A DNA stretch of 64,000 bases from Flavobacterium araucananum (lineage in GTDB: Bacteria; Bacteroidota; Bacteroidia; Flavobacteriales; Flavobacteriaceae). This document shows, in pieces, positions 19,966 through 29,162 of the stretch. How positions within the stretch are numbered: the stretch's first letter is position 1; each line of letters begins with the position of its first letter. Location: contig NZ_MUGS01000005.1 of the NCBI RefSeq assembly GCF_002222055.1, positions 125,319-189,318 of the forward strand, given 5' to 3'. The position numbers and the translations under genes were made by a program. The notes under the pieces are model-generated. The model did no database searches. It saw only the letters and a program-made list of their open reading frames with translations, and was not told where the DNA came from.

Positions 19966-20091
19966 ATTGTTTTAGTTAGTGAAGTAAAAATAGTTATTTT
20001 TTGATACCTGAAAGCAAATTCATGTGAGGATATTATTTTTATTGTTATAATTTCTAAATCAATAACCTAAACTAAGCTCATTCTTTTTGAT

Positions 20092-20099
20092 TACTTTTG
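20092..20099 (+). promoter_or_regulatory. -7 element of the CoA-binding protein gene
   Basis: TACTTTTG fits TAnnTTTG and lies 14 bases before the ATG at 20114. It also shows that an in-frame ATG at 20087 is upstream of the transcription start and cannot be the true start. No TTG is found at the -33 spacing. Confidence 0.45.
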
Positions 20100-20113
20100 T
20101 AGCATATTTAAAA

Positions 20114-20482
20114 ATGATGAAAAATAAAAAAACTTTAGTGCTGGGTGCTACTACAAAACCAGATCGTTACGCTTTTAGAGCTATAAATATGTTAGTTGAA
20201 AAAGGACATACTGTTTTGGCAATTGGTCAAAATACAGGTGAAGTTGCTGGTGTAAAAATTTATACAAAAGCTATTCCGGTTAAAAATATAGATACAGTAA
20301 CATTGTATTTAAACCCTGCACGTCAGCGTGATTACTATAATTATATCATAGAAGCACAACCAAAAAGAGTAGTTTTTAATCCTGGTACCGAAAATCCGGA
20401 ATTATATCAACTATTGGAATTAAATAATATTAAAGCAGAAGTTGCTTGTACTTTGGTGTTATTGGCGACTAATCAATATTAA
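20114..20482 (+). CDS. CoA-binding domain protein
   Basis: The 122-residue product is a small Rossmann-type protein of the CoA-binding family (CoA_binding_2, YccU-like): TLVLGATTKPDRYAFRAINML at residues 6-26, a GHTVLAIGQ strand-turn, and VVFNPGTENPE around 90. The family binds CoA in structural studies but has no defined cellular role. An upstream ATG at 20087 would lie before the predicted promoter box, so the start at 20114 (or 20117) is preferred. It is probably monocistronic. Confidence 0.85.
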   Translation: MMKNKKTLVLGATTKPDRYAFRAINMLVEKGHTVLAIGQNTGEVAGVKIYTKAIPVKNIDTVTLYLNPARQRDYYNYIIEAQPKRVVFNPGTENPELYQLLELNNIKAEVACTLVLLATNQY

Positions 20483-20545
20483 TTTTTTCAGGACCCAATC
20501 CCGCACCTGAGCCTGAAAGTGAAAATTGGCGAAGCAATCCGTTTC

Positions 20546-20577
20546 AATCTTTTTTCTCTTTGGCAGATAAAAAGATT
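20546..20577. repeat. Intergenic hairpin upstream of recR
   Basis: AATCTTTTT (20546-20554) pairs with AAAAAGATT (20569-20577). It lies in a 147-base intergenic segment (20483-20629) whose first half is richer in G and C than its surroundings. The segment does not encode a recognisable product on either strand. It resembles the dispersed intergenic elements of flavobacterial genomes, but this is recollection and not a search result. Confidence 0.4.
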
Positions 20578-20616
20578 TCCACTTCTATAGGGGCTAAAAA
20601 GAACCATTAAAAGTAT

Positions 20617-20624
20617 TACTTTTG
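20617..20624 (+). promoter_or_regulatory. -7 element very close to recR start
   Basis: TACTTTTG fits TAnnTTTG and ends only 5 bases before the recR ATG. If used, transcription would begin at or next to the start codon, giving a leaderless message. A TTG at the -33 spacing is missing. Confidence 0.4.
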
Positions 20625-20629
20625 TTGTC

Positions 20630-21250
20630 ATGGAATTTTCATCAAAACTAATAGAAAAGGCAGTCAATGAAATGTCGCAATTGCCGGGAATTGGCAAACG
20701 TACGGCATTGCGATTGGTGCTGCATTTATTAAAGCAACCTAAAGAGCAAACAGGTTTTTTGTCTCAGGCATTATTGAATATGCGTCAGGATATAAAGTTT
20801 TGTGAAAGCTGCCATAATATTTCAGATACAAAAGTTTGTGAAATCTGTGCGAATTTAGCGCGGAATCATCAAACCATTTGCGTTGTCGAAGATATTCGGG
20901 ATGTGATGGCTATAGAAAATACAGGTCAATATAAGGGGATTTATCATGTTTTAGGCGGAAAAATTTCTCCAATTGAAGGTGTTGGCCCAAGCCAATTAAA
21001 TATTTCAAGCTTAGTTGAAAAAGTAAAATCAGGGAAAGTTATAGAAATTATCTTTGCACTTAGCTCTACAATGGAAGGTGATACAACAAATTTTTATATT
21101 TATAAGCAAATTGCCGAATCAGAAATTGTGATTTCGACAATTGCCAGAGGGATATCTGTTGGCGACGAATTAGAATATGCAGATGAAATTACACTTGGAA
21201 GAAGTATTTTACACCGTGTTCCGTTTGAAAAAACTTTCAAAAATAATTAA
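20630..21250 (+). CDS. recR: Recombination protein RecR
   Basis: RecR works with RecF and RecO to load RecA onto gapped DNA. The 206-residue product has the N-terminal helix-hairpin-helix ([19 protein letters not shown], residues 15-33), a four-cysteine zinc finger ([16 protein letters not shown], about 57-72), a Toprim domain ([14 protein letters not shown] to about 175, with GTGP-like GVGPSQLN) and a C-terminal [20 protein letters not shown] segment. Length is normal. It sits directly before the polysaccharide locus. Confidence 0.97.
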   Translation: MEFSSKLIEKAVNEMSQLPGIGKRTALRLVLHLLKQPKEQTGFLSQALLNMRQDIKFCESCHNISDTKVCEICANLARNHQTICVVEDIRDVMAIENTGQYKGIYHVLGGKISPIEGVGPSQLNISSLVEKVKSGKVIEIIFALSSTMEGDTTNFYIYKQIAESEIVISTIARGISVGDELEYADEITLGRSILHRVPFEKTFKNN

Positions 21251-21297
21251 ATAAACCCCAAATAAAACTTAGATTTTCTGAAGATTAAAGGAAAAGC

Positions 21298-21305
21298 TAT
21301 ATTTG
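21298..21305 (+). promoter_or_regulatory. -7 element at the head of the polysaccharide locus
   Basis: TATATTTG fits TAnnTTTG and lies 16 bases before the ATG at 21322. The -33 spacing shows TTT, not TTG. It would drive the first unit of the locus. Confidence 0.45.
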
Positions 21306-21321
21306 CGATAAAATTTCAATA

Positions 21322-22116
21322 ATGACAAAGAACGGTTTTTATATATTGCTATTAATTAGTGTTTTATTTACATCTTGTATTCCCGTAAAGGATTTAGTCT
21401 ATTTACAAGATAAAAATACTTCTGGAGAACAAAATACTGTTGCGGCAGTAGAATCTAAGCCTTATAGATTACAGGTAAATGATGTTTTAAGTATTGATAT
21501 AAAGGCAATTGACCCTAAATTAGTCGCGATTTTTAATACCACAGAAACCTCTTCCTCCGGAACCGGAAAATCTGAATCGACTTTGTATTTTAACGGATTT
21601 ACAGTTGATGATCACGGAAATATTAGAATGCCAATTTTAGGAGAAATCAATGTAATAGGATATACTCTTGAAGAAGTCAGAATTATAATTGAAAAAAAAT
21701 TACTCGAAGAATATTTTAAGAGTGAAGCTAATATATTTGTTACTGTAAAATTAGCTGGATTTAGATACACTATAAATGGAGAGGTAGGGAGTACAGGTAC
21801 AAAAACATTGTTTCAGGAACATGTTAATATCATGGAAGCTATTGCAAATGCAGGCGATATAACAATTACCGGAAATAGAAAAGCAGTAACTATAATTCGT
21901 CAATCCCCAACAGGAGTTCAAATGCATGATATAGATTTAACAGATCTTAGTGTAATGAAATCTCCTTATTATTATTTGCAACCTAACGATTATGTTTATG
22001 TAAAACCACTTAAGCAAAAAACTTGGGGAACAGGAAAAACAGGTATAGAGTCTATTACTACAATTATTACTGTTTTGTCACTGGCTACAACAGTTTATTT
22101 GTTGCTTAAAAACTAA
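21322..22116 (+). CDS. wza: Outer-membrane polysaccharide export lipoprotein (Wza/OPX family)
   Basis: The product is an export channel component for capsule or exopolysaccharide. It is 264 residues long with a lipoprotein signal (hydrophobic residues 6-17, lipobox FTSC, lipidated Cys19), a Poly_export domain near 45-150 (YRLQVNDVLSIDIKA, then DDHGNIRMPILGEINVIGYT) and one SLBB-like repeat near 150-230. A hydrophobic C-terminal helix (about 240-262) ends the protein, as in short Bacteroidota OPX proteins. It lies 15 bases before the Wzc-like kinase, its usual partner. Confidence 0.88.
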   Translation: MTKNGFYILLLISVLFTSCIPVKDLVYLQDKNTSGEQNTVAAVESKPYRLQVNDVLSIDIKAIDPKLVAIFNTTETSSSGTGKSESTLYFNGFTVDDHGNIRMPILGEINVIGYTLEEVRIIIEKKLLEEYFKSEANIFVTVKLAGFRYTINGEVGSTGTKTLFQEHVNIMEAIANAGDITITGNRKAVTIIRQSPTGVQMHDIDLTDLSVMKSPYYYLQPNDYVYVKPLKQKTWGTGKTGIESITTIITVLSLATTVYLLLKN

Positions 22117-22131
22117 AACTAAATTCAATAG

Positions 22132-24582
22132 ATGTTAGATATAAAAGATTTTTCCATTTTTGAAAATCATTCAAATTTTGATTTTAAAGGATTCTTGTTA
22201 AAGATTGCAAGTTATTGGAAATGGTTTTTGGCTAGTTTGATAATTGCATTTACAATTGCTTATCAGGTAAATATTCGTAAAGAGAAAATTTACGGAATGC
22301 AAACAATGATTTCTATTAAAGAAGAGAGTAATCCTTTTTTTACATCAAATACAAGTTTGGTTTTTAATTGGGGTGGAATCTCAGATCAGGTAAATGGGAT
22401 CTCTACCATATTACAGTCCAGATCTCATAATGAGATGGTTGTTAGTAAGTTGCAGTTTTATATAGATTACCTTGTACAAGGAAAATACAATTTGATTGAT
22501 TCTTATGGCGCGGTGCCTTTTTATGTAGATATTGATAAGTCAAAAGGACAACTTGCAAACACGCTAATTGGTATTAAATTTTTGAGTCCAAATGAATATC
22601 AGATTCGAGTTCCTTTCGAGAATAATTCGGTTTCATTAATTACCTATTCTAATAATTCATATAGTAATACTGCGGTTCAGCCTACAGAGCTTTTTGTAAA
22701 GAAATATAAAGTTGGTGAACAGGTTTCATTACCTTTTTTAAATTGGAAGTTACAAATAAATGATAACCCCGGTATGTATACAGGGAACGAATATTTTGTA
22801 AAATTCAATGATTTTGACGGAACGGTATCAGGTTATAGAGGTGTAACAGTTGGTTCTGATGATAAAGGAGGTTCTATCTTAACGTTAGGAATGCAAGGTT
22901 CAAATAAAGCCAGAATGGTCGATTATTTGAATTCGACAGTAAGAATGTTAATCAAAATTCAGCTTGACGGAAAAAATCAGTTTGCAACCAATACCATCAG
23001 ATTTATCGATAGCACACTTGTTGCAATGGAATCGCAGTTAAAACAAACCGGAGGAGAATTAAAATCATTCAGAAAAGATAAAAATATTTATGAAATTGAA
23101 GGAGGAGGAGCAAAGGTTTCTGATAAAATAATGGACTTTGATGTTCAAAAAGATGAAGTCACAAGAAAAATCGCTTATTACAATTCTTTAAAATCATACC
23201 TAAATAATAGTGTTGATTATTCTCGATTGCCTGCGCCATCTGTTGCCGGAATTGATGATCCAAATATTGTAGTCAATGTATCGAAACTTATTGCGCTTTC
23301 GACTCAAAGATCAGAAATGGCTTATGCAGTAAAAAGCGATAAGATTTTTAAAGACTTTGACAATCAAATGCAGGCTGTGAAGAGCGTTTTACTGGAAAAC
23401 ATTGTGTCTGCAAAATCATCGCTAATGTATGATTTGTCGATGGTAAATGCTAAAATTGGTCAAGCCGAAAGTACTGTTAAAAGACTTCCTGAAGAGCAAC
23501 AGGAATTATTAAAGATTCAGAGAAAGTATGATTTAAGTGATAATATTTATACTGAATTTCTTAAGAAGAGAAATGAAGCAGAGATTGTAAAAGCTTCTAA
23601 TTTGTCTGATATTCATTTTATTGATCCTGCAAAAGATATCGGTGGTGGATTAATTGGTCCAAAAACTTCTGTAAATTATATATTGGCTTTGTTTTTAGGA
23701 ATATTGGTGCCCTTGTTGTTTGTTTTTGGAATTTTCTTCATAAATAATTCAATTCAAAACGCAGATGATATTAGTAAGTTAACCCAAATTCCATTAATTG
23801 GTGTTGTTGGAATTAATAAAGATTCTTTGAATTTAGCAGTTTTTGATAAACCAAAATCAGCACTTTCCGAGGCCTTTAGAACGATTCGTTCCTCATTGCA
23901 ATTTTTGTATAAAAAGCAGCAAGTTAGTGGTTCAAAGACTTTAATGATTACTTCGTCAATAAGTGGTGAAGGAAAAACATTTTGTTCTATTAATATTGCT
24001 ACTGTTTTTGCTTTAAGCGAAAAGAAAACGGTCATTATTGGTTTAGATTTAAGAAAACCAAGATTGTCAGATGAGTTTAATTTAAAAAATCAAATAGGAG
24101 TTGTAAATTATTTGATTAAGCAAAATAGTTTAGCTGAAATTACAAACGCAACACAAATTCCTAATCTTGACGTTATATTGTCAGGTCCAATCCCGCCAAA
24201 TCCATCTGAGCTTATTTTAAGTGATGCGATGAAGGAATTAATTATTGAGCTAAAGCAAAAATATGATTATATTGTTCTTGATACTCCTCCGGTTGGATTA
24301 GTATCAGATGCGCTGGAACTGGCACAATACGCAGATGTTACGCTTTATATCGTAAGGCAAAATTATACCAAAAAAGATATGATTACATTGCTAAATACCA
24401 GGATAAAACGAGGAGAGCTTACCAATGCGAGTATTGTTCTAAATGGTTATGAGAATAAAGCAAAATATGGTACAGCTTATGGTTATGGGTACGGTTATGG
24501 AGCTTATTCAAACGGATATCATGAAGAGGAAGAAAAATTAAGTTTCTGGAAGGTAATTTTAAATAAATTCAAGAAAAAATAA
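22132..24582 (+). CDS. wzc: Wzc-type chain-length regulator with BY-kinase domain
   Basis: This 816-residue inner-membrane protein controls polymer length and export. It has an N-terminal Wzz domain with TM1 near residues 30-47, a long periplasmic coiled-coil region (about 280-490), TM2 near 512-540 and a C-terminal bacterial tyrosine kinase domain: Walker A SSISGEGKTFCSIN near 605-618, Walker A' VIIGLDLRKPRL near 637, Walker B YIVLDTPPVGLVSDA near 712. The tail around 780-800 holds seven tyrosines in a Tyr/Gly cluster, the expected autophosphorylation site. It pairs with the OPX gene just upstream. Confidence 0.93.
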   Translation: MLDIKDFSIFENHSNFDFKGFLLKIASYWKWFLASLIIAFTIAYQVNIRKEKIYGMQTMISIKEESNPFFTSNTSLVFNWGGISDQVNGISTILQSRSHNEMVVSKLQFYIDYLVQGKYNLIDSYGAVPFYVDIDKSKGQLANTLIGIKFLSPNEYQIRVPFENNSVSLITYSNNSYSNTAVQPTELFVKKYKVGEQVSLPFLNWKLQINDNPGMYTGNEYFVKFNDFDGTVSGYRGVTVGSDDKGGSILTLGMQGSNKARMVDYLNSTVRMLIKIQLDGKNQFATNTIRFIDSTLVAMESQLKQTGGELKSFRKDKNIYEIEGGGAKVSDKIMDFDVQKDEVTRKIAYYNSLKSYLNNSVDYSRLPAPSVAGIDDPNIVVNVSKLIALSTQRSEMAYAVKSDKIFKDFDNQMQAVKSVLLENIVSAKSSLMYDLSMVNAKIGQAESTVKRLPEEQQELLKIQRKYDLSDNIYTEFLKKRNEAEIVKASNLSDIHFIDPAKDIGGGLIGPKTSVNYILALFLGILVPLLFVFGIFFINNSIQNADDISKLTQIPLIGVVGINKDSLNLAVFDKPKSALSEAFRTIRSSLQFLYKKQQVSGSKTLMITSSISGEGKTFCSINIATVFALSEKKTVIIGLDLRKPRLSDEFNLKNQIGVVNYLIKQNSLAEITNATQIPNLDVILSGPIPPNPSELILSDAMKELIIELKQKYDYIVLDTPPVGLVSDALELAQYADVTLYIVRQNYTKKDMITLLNTRIKRGELTNASIVLNGYENKAKYGTAYGYGYGYGAYSNGYHEEEEKLSFWKVILNKFKKK

Positions 24583-24591
24583 TTTGAAGTA

Positions 24592-25575
24592 ATGGAAGTA
24601 TCGACTCAAAATACAATTTTAATTACAGGTGGAGCAGGCTTTATTGGTTCAAACTTAGTTGAATATTTTTTAGGATTAGGTCATAAAGTAGTTTGTCTGG
24701 ATAATTTTTCGACAGGACATCGTCATAATTTAAATGGCATCATAAATAACTCTAATTTTAAATTAATTGAGGGCGATATTCGAAACGTTGCTGATTGTAT
24801 TCTGGCAGTCGAAGGAGTTGATTATGTCTTGCATCAAGCCGCTTTAGGTTCTGTTCCAAGATCTATAAACGATCCTGTTACGACAAATGATGTAAATGTT
24901 TCCGGTTTTTTGAATATGTTAGTAGCTTCCAGAGATGCAAAAGTAAAACGCTTTATTTATGCGGCTAGTTCATCTACCTATGGAGATTCTCAAGGATTAC
25001 CAAAAGTAGAAGATGTAATTGGAAAACCTTTATCCCCGTATGCTATTACAAAATATGTAAACGAATTGTATGCTGAGATTTTTAGCAGAACCTATGGTTT
25101 AGAAACAATAGGATTGCGTTATTTTAATGTTTTTGGACGCAAGCAAGACCCAAATGGAGCTTATGCTGCGGTGATTCCAAAGTTCGTTATGCAACTAATG
25201 AATTATGAAAGTCCTGTGATTAATGGTGACGGAAATTATTCTAGGGATTTTACTTACATAGATAATGTAATTCAAATGAATGAATTGGCTATGGTAAGTC
25301 AAAATCCGGAAGCAATTAATACAGTTTACAATACGGCTTTTGGCGATCGAAATACTTTGAATGATTTGGTAGGATATTTAAAAGAATATTTAGCTGAATT
25401 TGATTCAAAAATTGCAGATGTAAAAATTGTATATGGAGCAAACAGAGCCGGAGATATTCCGCATTCATTGGCAAGTATTGATAAAGCAAAAACAATATTA
25501 GGTTATAATCCTAAATATTCTTTACAAAAAGGATTAAAAGAGGCGGTAAGCTGGTATTGGAATAATTTGAAATAA
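24592..25575 (+). CDS. wbpP: UDP-N-acetylglucosamine 4-epimerase (WbpP/TviC type)
   Basis: The product interconverts UDP-GlcNAc and UDP-GalNAc (and the uronic forms in some homologues). It is a 327-residue extended SDR with GGAGFIGSNLVEYF near residues 13-26, SVPRSINDPVTTNDVNVSGFLNML, the catalytic SSSTYGD and YAITK near 127-151, and GLRYFNVFGRKQDPNGAYAAVIP. This run of motifs is that of WbpP/TviC rather than GalE. Together with the TviB-like dehydrogenase at 27817 it could supply UDP-GalNAcA. Confidence 0.88.
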   Translation: MEVSTQNTILITGGAGFIGSNLVEYFLGLGHKVVCLDNFSTGHRHNLNGIINNSNFKLIEGDIRNVADCILAVEGVDYVLHQAALGSVPRSINDPVTTNDVNVSGFLNMLVASRDAKVKRFIYAASSSTYGDSQGLPKVEDVIGKPLSPYAITKYVNELYAEIFSRTYGLETIGLRYFNVFGRKQDPNGAYAAVIPKFVMQLMNYESPVINGDGNYSRDFTYIDNVIQMNELAMVSQNPEAINTVYNTAFGDRNTLNDLVGYLKEYLAEFDSKIADVKIVYGANRAGDIPHSLASIDKAKTILGYNPKYSLQKGLKEAVSWYWNNLK

Positions 25576-25602
25576 AATAAGGATCAAGATAATAGTAGAT
25601 AA

Positions 25603-26994
25603 ATGAAAATTACAAAAATTTGTTGCATTGGTGCAGGTTATGTTGGAGGTCCGACAATGGCAGTAATTGCTCAAAAATGTCCAAACATTCAAGTGACTGT
25701 TGTCGACTTGAACGAACAAAGAATAAAAGATTGGAATGATCCTAATACAGATAATATTCCGATTTATGAACCGGGTCTTTCAGAAATAGTAGCCGAAGCA
25801 AGAGGTAGAAATCTTTTCTTTTCGACAGATGTTGAAAAAGCAATTGATGAAGCTCAGGTAATTTTTATATCAGTAAATACGCCAACCAAAACTTACGGAA
25901 AAGGAAAAGGTATGGCAGCTGACTTAAAATATATTGAACTTTGTGCCAGACAAATAGCAAAGGTAGCAAAGCAAAATAAAATTGTAGTCGAAAAATCGAC
26001 TTTGCCAGTACGTACAGCCGAAGCAATAAAAAGTATTCTGGATAATACAGGGAATGGTGTTCAGTTTCAGATTTTATCAAATCCTGAATTTTTAGCCGAA
26101 GGAACAGCTGTTACAGATTTATTAAATCCGGATCGAATTTTGATAGGTGGAGATTCGACACCAGATGGCGAAGAGGCGATTAGCGCTTTAGTTGATGTTT
26201 ATGCAAATTGGGTTGACAAGGATAAAATATTGACGACAAATGTTTGGTCATCAGAATTGTCTAAACTAACGGCAAATGCCTTCTTAGCACAACGAATATC
26301 GTCTATAAATGCAATGTCTGAATTATGCGAAAAAACAGGTGCTGATGTTAGTGAAGTAGCAAAAGCAATTGGTATGGACAGTCGAATTGGTTCAAAATTT
26401 CTAAAAGCATCAGTTGGTTTTGGGGGTTCTTGTTTTCAAAAAGACATTTTAAATTTAGTTTATATTGCAAAATCCTATGGATTGAATGAAGTGGCTGATT
26501 ATTGGGAACAAGTAATTATAATGAATGATCATCAAAAAAGAAGATTTTCAAATAAAATTGTTCAGACATTATATAATACTGTTGCTGATAAAAAAATTAC
26601 TTTTTTAGGATGGGCATTCAAAAAAGATACAAATGATACTCGTGAATCTGCTGCAATTTATGTTGCTGATGATTTGATAAATGAACAGGCTAGAATTTCT
26701 GTTTATGACCCTAAGGTTTCCAGAAATAAAATGTTAAGTGATTTGGATTATCTGGAAACCAGAACTGTTGAGGAAAATAGTAAAGCATTGTCAATATTTG
26801 ATAATGCTTATGAAGCTTGTAAAGGAGCTCATGCAGTTGCAATTTTGACTGAATGGGATGAATTTACAACTTATAATTGGCAAAAAATTTACGATTCGAT
26901 GCATAAACCAGCATTTCTTTTTGACGGAAGAAATATATTAAATTCAAAAGAATTAGAATCAATTGGATTTATTTATAAAGGAATTGGTTCGTAG
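25603..26994 (+). CDS. ugd: UDP-glucose 6-dehydrogenase, eukaryote-like long form
   Basis: The enzyme oxidises UDP-glucose to UDP-glucuronate with two NAD+. The 463-residue product begins [20 protein letters not shown] and contains [23 protein letters not shown], and the catalytic Cys in [16 protein letters not shown] near residue 276. The length and the GGPTMAVIA start match the animal/plant-like UGDH subgroup found also in Bacteroidota, distinct from the shorter bacterial Ugd. It follows wbpP by 27 bases. Confidence 0.92.
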   Translation: MKITKICCIGAGYVGGPTMAVIAQKCPNIQVTVVDLNEQRIKDWNDPNTDNIPIYEPGLSEIVAEARGRNLFFSTDVEKAIDEAQVIFISVNTPTKTYGKGKGMAADLKYIELCARQIAKVAKQNKIVVEKSTLPVRTAEAIKSILDNTGNGVQFQILSNPEFLAEGTAVTDLLNPDRILIGGDSTPDGEEAISALVDVYANWVDKDKILTTNVWSSELSKLTANAFLAQRISSINAMSELCEKTGADVSEVAKAIGMDSRIGSKFLKASVGFGGSCFQKDILNLVYIAKSYGLNEVADYWEQVIIMNDHQKRRFSNKIVQTLYNTVADKKITFLGWAFKKDTNDTRESAAIYVADDLINEQARISVYDPKVSRNKMLSDLDYLETRTVEENSKALSIFDNAYEACKGAHAVAILTEWDEFTTYNWQKIYDSMHKPAFLFDGRNILNSKELESIGFIYKGIGS

Positions 26995-27078
26995 TTAAAA
27001 AGAACATTGAAGTGAAGTTTGATATGAAATGGATAGAAGAGAATTGGTTTAAAGATTTTATTTCAATAATAAAGAAAA

Positions 27079-27546
27079 ATGAAGAACTGGTACGTAGTTT
27101 ATACAAAGCCCAAATGGGAGAAAAAAGTTGCAGAAAAACTTAGTCAAATTGGTATTGAGTGCTACTGTCCTTTGATAACTCAGGTTAAGCAATGGTCAGA
27201 TAGAAAGAAAAAGATCGAAGTACCGCTTTTTAATTCTTATGTATTTGTCCAGTTGGAAGATGTTGATCGAAATTCTGTTTTTCAAATTGCCGGTGTAATT
27301 CGATATTTGTTCTGGTTAGGTAAGCCGGCAGTTGTTCGTGATGAAGAAATCAATGTGATAAAAACGAGTCTTGAGGCTACAAACATTAGTGATATTTCGG
27401 TGACATCAATACAAGTTGGAGATCGTATAAAATTAGAATCAGGAGCTTTTAGCAATCAAGATGCAATAGTTCAGGAAATATCGAATACATATTATACTCT
27501 TGTGCTTGAATCTTTAGGCTGCGTTCTTAAAATAAAATATAAATAA
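27079..27546 (+). CDS. UpxY-type NusG-paralogue antiterminator
   Basis: Proteins of this class bind RNA polymerase and let it read through long polysaccharide operons. The 155-residue product has the NusG N-terminal domain (MKNWYVVYTKPKWEKKVAEKL at the start, PLFNSYVFVQL near 55-65, GVIRYLFWLGKPAVV near 75-90) and a C-terminal KOW-like part (VGDRIKLESGAFSNQDAIV near 112-131). Unlike Bacteroides UpxY, which leads its operon, it is the last gene of the first unit, immediately before a terminator and a new promoter. Confidence 0.85.
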   Translation: MKNWYVVYTKPKWEKKVAEKLSQIGIECYCPLITQVKQWSDRKKKIEVPLFNSYVFVQLEDVDRNSVFQIAGVIRYLFWLGKPAVVRDEEINVIKTSLEATNISDISVTSIQVGDRIKLESGAFSNQDAIVQEISNTYYTLVLESLGCVLKIKYK

Positions 27547-27573
27547 TTAAGTTATATAATAACTATTGGTAGT

Positions 27574-27626
27574 AAAACAGAAGGTAAAATTTCTCCTAAT
27601 AGAGATTTTGTTTTCTGTTTTTTTTT
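27574..27626 (+). terminator. Terminator after the UpxY-like gene
   Basis: AAAACAGAA (27574-27582) pairs with TTCTGTTTT (27613-27621). An inner stem AAAAT/CTC with GAG/ATTTT (27586-27609) extends the structure with a small bulge, and nine consecutive T residues follow the last G. It ends the first transcription unit of the locus or serves as a read-through control point. Confidence 0.75.
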
Positions 27627-27652
27627 ATAATGTAAATTTTTACAGACTGATT

Positions 27653-27676
27653 AATAATGCATTGGTATGCATTATT
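27653..27676. other. 10-bp palindrome upstream of the second promoter
   Basis: AATAATGCAT (27653-27662) and ATGCATTATT (27667-27676) form a perfect inverted repeat with TGGT in the centre. It sits 43 bases upstream of the -33 element at 27719. A second small hairpin (TACGG, GAAA loop, CCGTA at 27705-27718) directly abuts that element. Either could be an operator; no regulator is identified. Confidence 0.5.
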
Positions 27677-27718
27677 GTTGTTTAATAGTTTGTTTTCGCT
27701 GTATTACGGGAAACCGTA

Positions 27719-27749
27719 TTGAATAAATTGACTTAATATGTTATATTTG
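27719..27749 (+). promoter_or_regulatory. Promoter of the main polysaccharide unit
   Basis: TTG at 27719-27721 and TATATTTG at 27742-27749 with 20 bases between match the Bacteroidota consensus exactly. The start would be near 27756, giving a leader of about 60 bases before the TviB-like gene. The 270-base intergenic region 27547-27816 therefore contains, in order, a terminator, two palindromes, a promoter and a short leader. Confidence 0.7.
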
Positions 27750-27816
27750 CCGAAAATAATTTTAGAGTATCTGTGTCAAATCTTTGTGACTCAGAGTGGC
27801 GAAGCCGTGAACTGTT

Positions 27817-29130
27817 ATGACTGAAATTGAAAAAAAAGATTACAAATTGACTGAAAACATAAAAATTGCCATTATTGGTTTAGGTTATGTTGGTTTGCCT
27901 TTGGCTAGATTATTTGCAACTAAATATTCAGTTATAGGTTTTGATATTAACGAGACAAGAGTGTCATCTTTAAAATCAGGTACAGACACAACATTAGAAG
28001 TAGATGATGAGACTTTGCAAAAGGTTTTAGTCAATAATGCTAATTCGAAAGTTGGATTGTACTGTACAACCTCTTTGAACGATATTGCAGATTGTAACTA
28101 TTTTATAGTTACGGTCCCTACTCCGGTTGATAAAAATAATCGTCCTGATTTGACTCCTTTATATAAGTCGAGTGAATCAGTTGGTAAAATATTAAAAAAA
28201 GGAGATATCGTAATTTATGAGTCAACTGTTTATCCAGGTGTTACAGAAGAACAATGTGTTCCGGTTTTAGAAAGAGTTTCTGGTTTGAAATTTAACCAAG
28301 ATTTCTATGCAGGATATTCTCCTGAAAGAATAAACCCCGGAGATAAAGAACATACTGTTGAAAAGATTTTGAAAGTAACTTCAGGATCGACTCCGGAAAT
28401 TGGTGTAAAAGTTGACGCGTTATATAAATCTGTTATTACTGCAGGAACACATTTAGCACCTTCAATAAAAGTGGCAGAAGCTGCTAAGGTTATAGAAAAT
28501 TCACAACGCGATATTAATATTGCTTTTGTAAATGAACTGGCTAAAATATTCAATTTAATGAATATTGATACGCAGGAAGTTTTGGCTGCAGCATCGACAA
28601 AATGGAATTTCCTGCCATTTAAACCAGGATTAGTAGGAGGGCATTGTATAGGTGTTGATCCATACTATTTGGCACAAAGAGCTCAGGAATTTGGATATCA
28701 TCCGGAAATAATTTTAGCAGGACGACGTTTAAATGACAGCATGGGCGAGTATGTTGCTTCACAAATAGTGAAACTTATGATTAAAAAAGGAATTTCGGTT
28801 AATGGGGCAAATCTATTAATGCTAGGAATTACTTTTAAAGAGAATTGCCCGGATGTTCGTAACACGAAAATTGTAGATGTTGTAAAAGCATTAAAAGAGT
28901 ATGGAATATCGGTTACAATTTATGATCCTTTGGCTAATACAGAAGAAGTTAAAAAGGAATATAAACTAAAAACGGTTAATTTTCTTCCAGAAGAAAAATT
29001 CGATGCTATAGTTTTAGGAGTTGCACATACTGAGTTTTTACAACTGAAATTTTCGGACTTACAAAAAGAGAATAGTTTAATATATGACGTAAAAGGAGTT
29101 TTAGGTACAATAGCTGATAATAGATTATAG
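27817..29130 (+). CDS. tviB: UDP-N-acetyl-hexosamine 6-dehydrogenase (TviB/WbpO type)
   Basis: The enzyme oxidises UDP-GalNAc or UDP-GlcNAc to the uronic acid. The 437-residue product has KIAIIGLGYVGLPLARLF near residues 16-33, the TVPTPVDKNNRPDL segment, ESTVYPGVTEE, and the catalytic Cys in GGHCIGVDPYYLAQ near 277. VGLPLA and IGVDPYYL mark the UDP-HexNAc dehydrogenase group and separate it from the UDP-glucose enzyme at 25603. With WbpP it would give UDP-GalNAcA. It is the first gene behind the main promoter. Confidence 0.88.
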   Translation: MTEIEKKDYKLTENIKIAIIGLGYVGLPLARLFATKYSVIGFDINETRVSSLKSGTDTTLEVDDETLQKVLVNNANSKVGLYCTTSLNDIADCNYFIVTVPTPVDKNNRPDLTPLYKSSESVGKILKKGDIVIYESTVYPGVTEEQCVPVLERVSGLKFNQDFYAGYSPERINPGDKEHTVEKILKVTSGSTPEIGVKVDALYKSVITAGTHLAPSIKVAEAAKVIENSQRDINIAFVNELAKIFNLMNIDTQEVLAAASTKWNFLPFKPGLVGGHCIGVDPYYLAQRAQEFGYHPEIILAGRRLNDSMGEYVASQIVKLMIKKGISVNGANLLMLGITFKENCPDVRNTKIVDVVKALKEYGISVTIYDPLANTEEVKKEYKLKTVNFLPEEKFDAIVLGVAHTEFLQLKFSDLQKENSLIYDVKGVLGTIADNRL

Positions 29131-29162
29131 TAGTTAAAAGTCTCTTTTTTATTTAAAGAAAA

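Noticed and set aside
20087..20113. Earlier ATG for the CoA-binding protein gene
   Set aside because: It precedes the likely -7 promoter box at 20092-20099, and the added residues are not part of the domain.
20483..20629. Gene remnant or small RNA before recR
   Set aside because: No readable protein on either strand and no promoter-terminator pair; only a hairpin and unusual base composition.
27653..27718. Invertible promoter (Bacteroides Mpi-type) for phase variation
   Set aside because: The palindromes do not flank the promoter as a pair of matching inverted repeats, and no serine or tyrosine recombinase gene is nearby.
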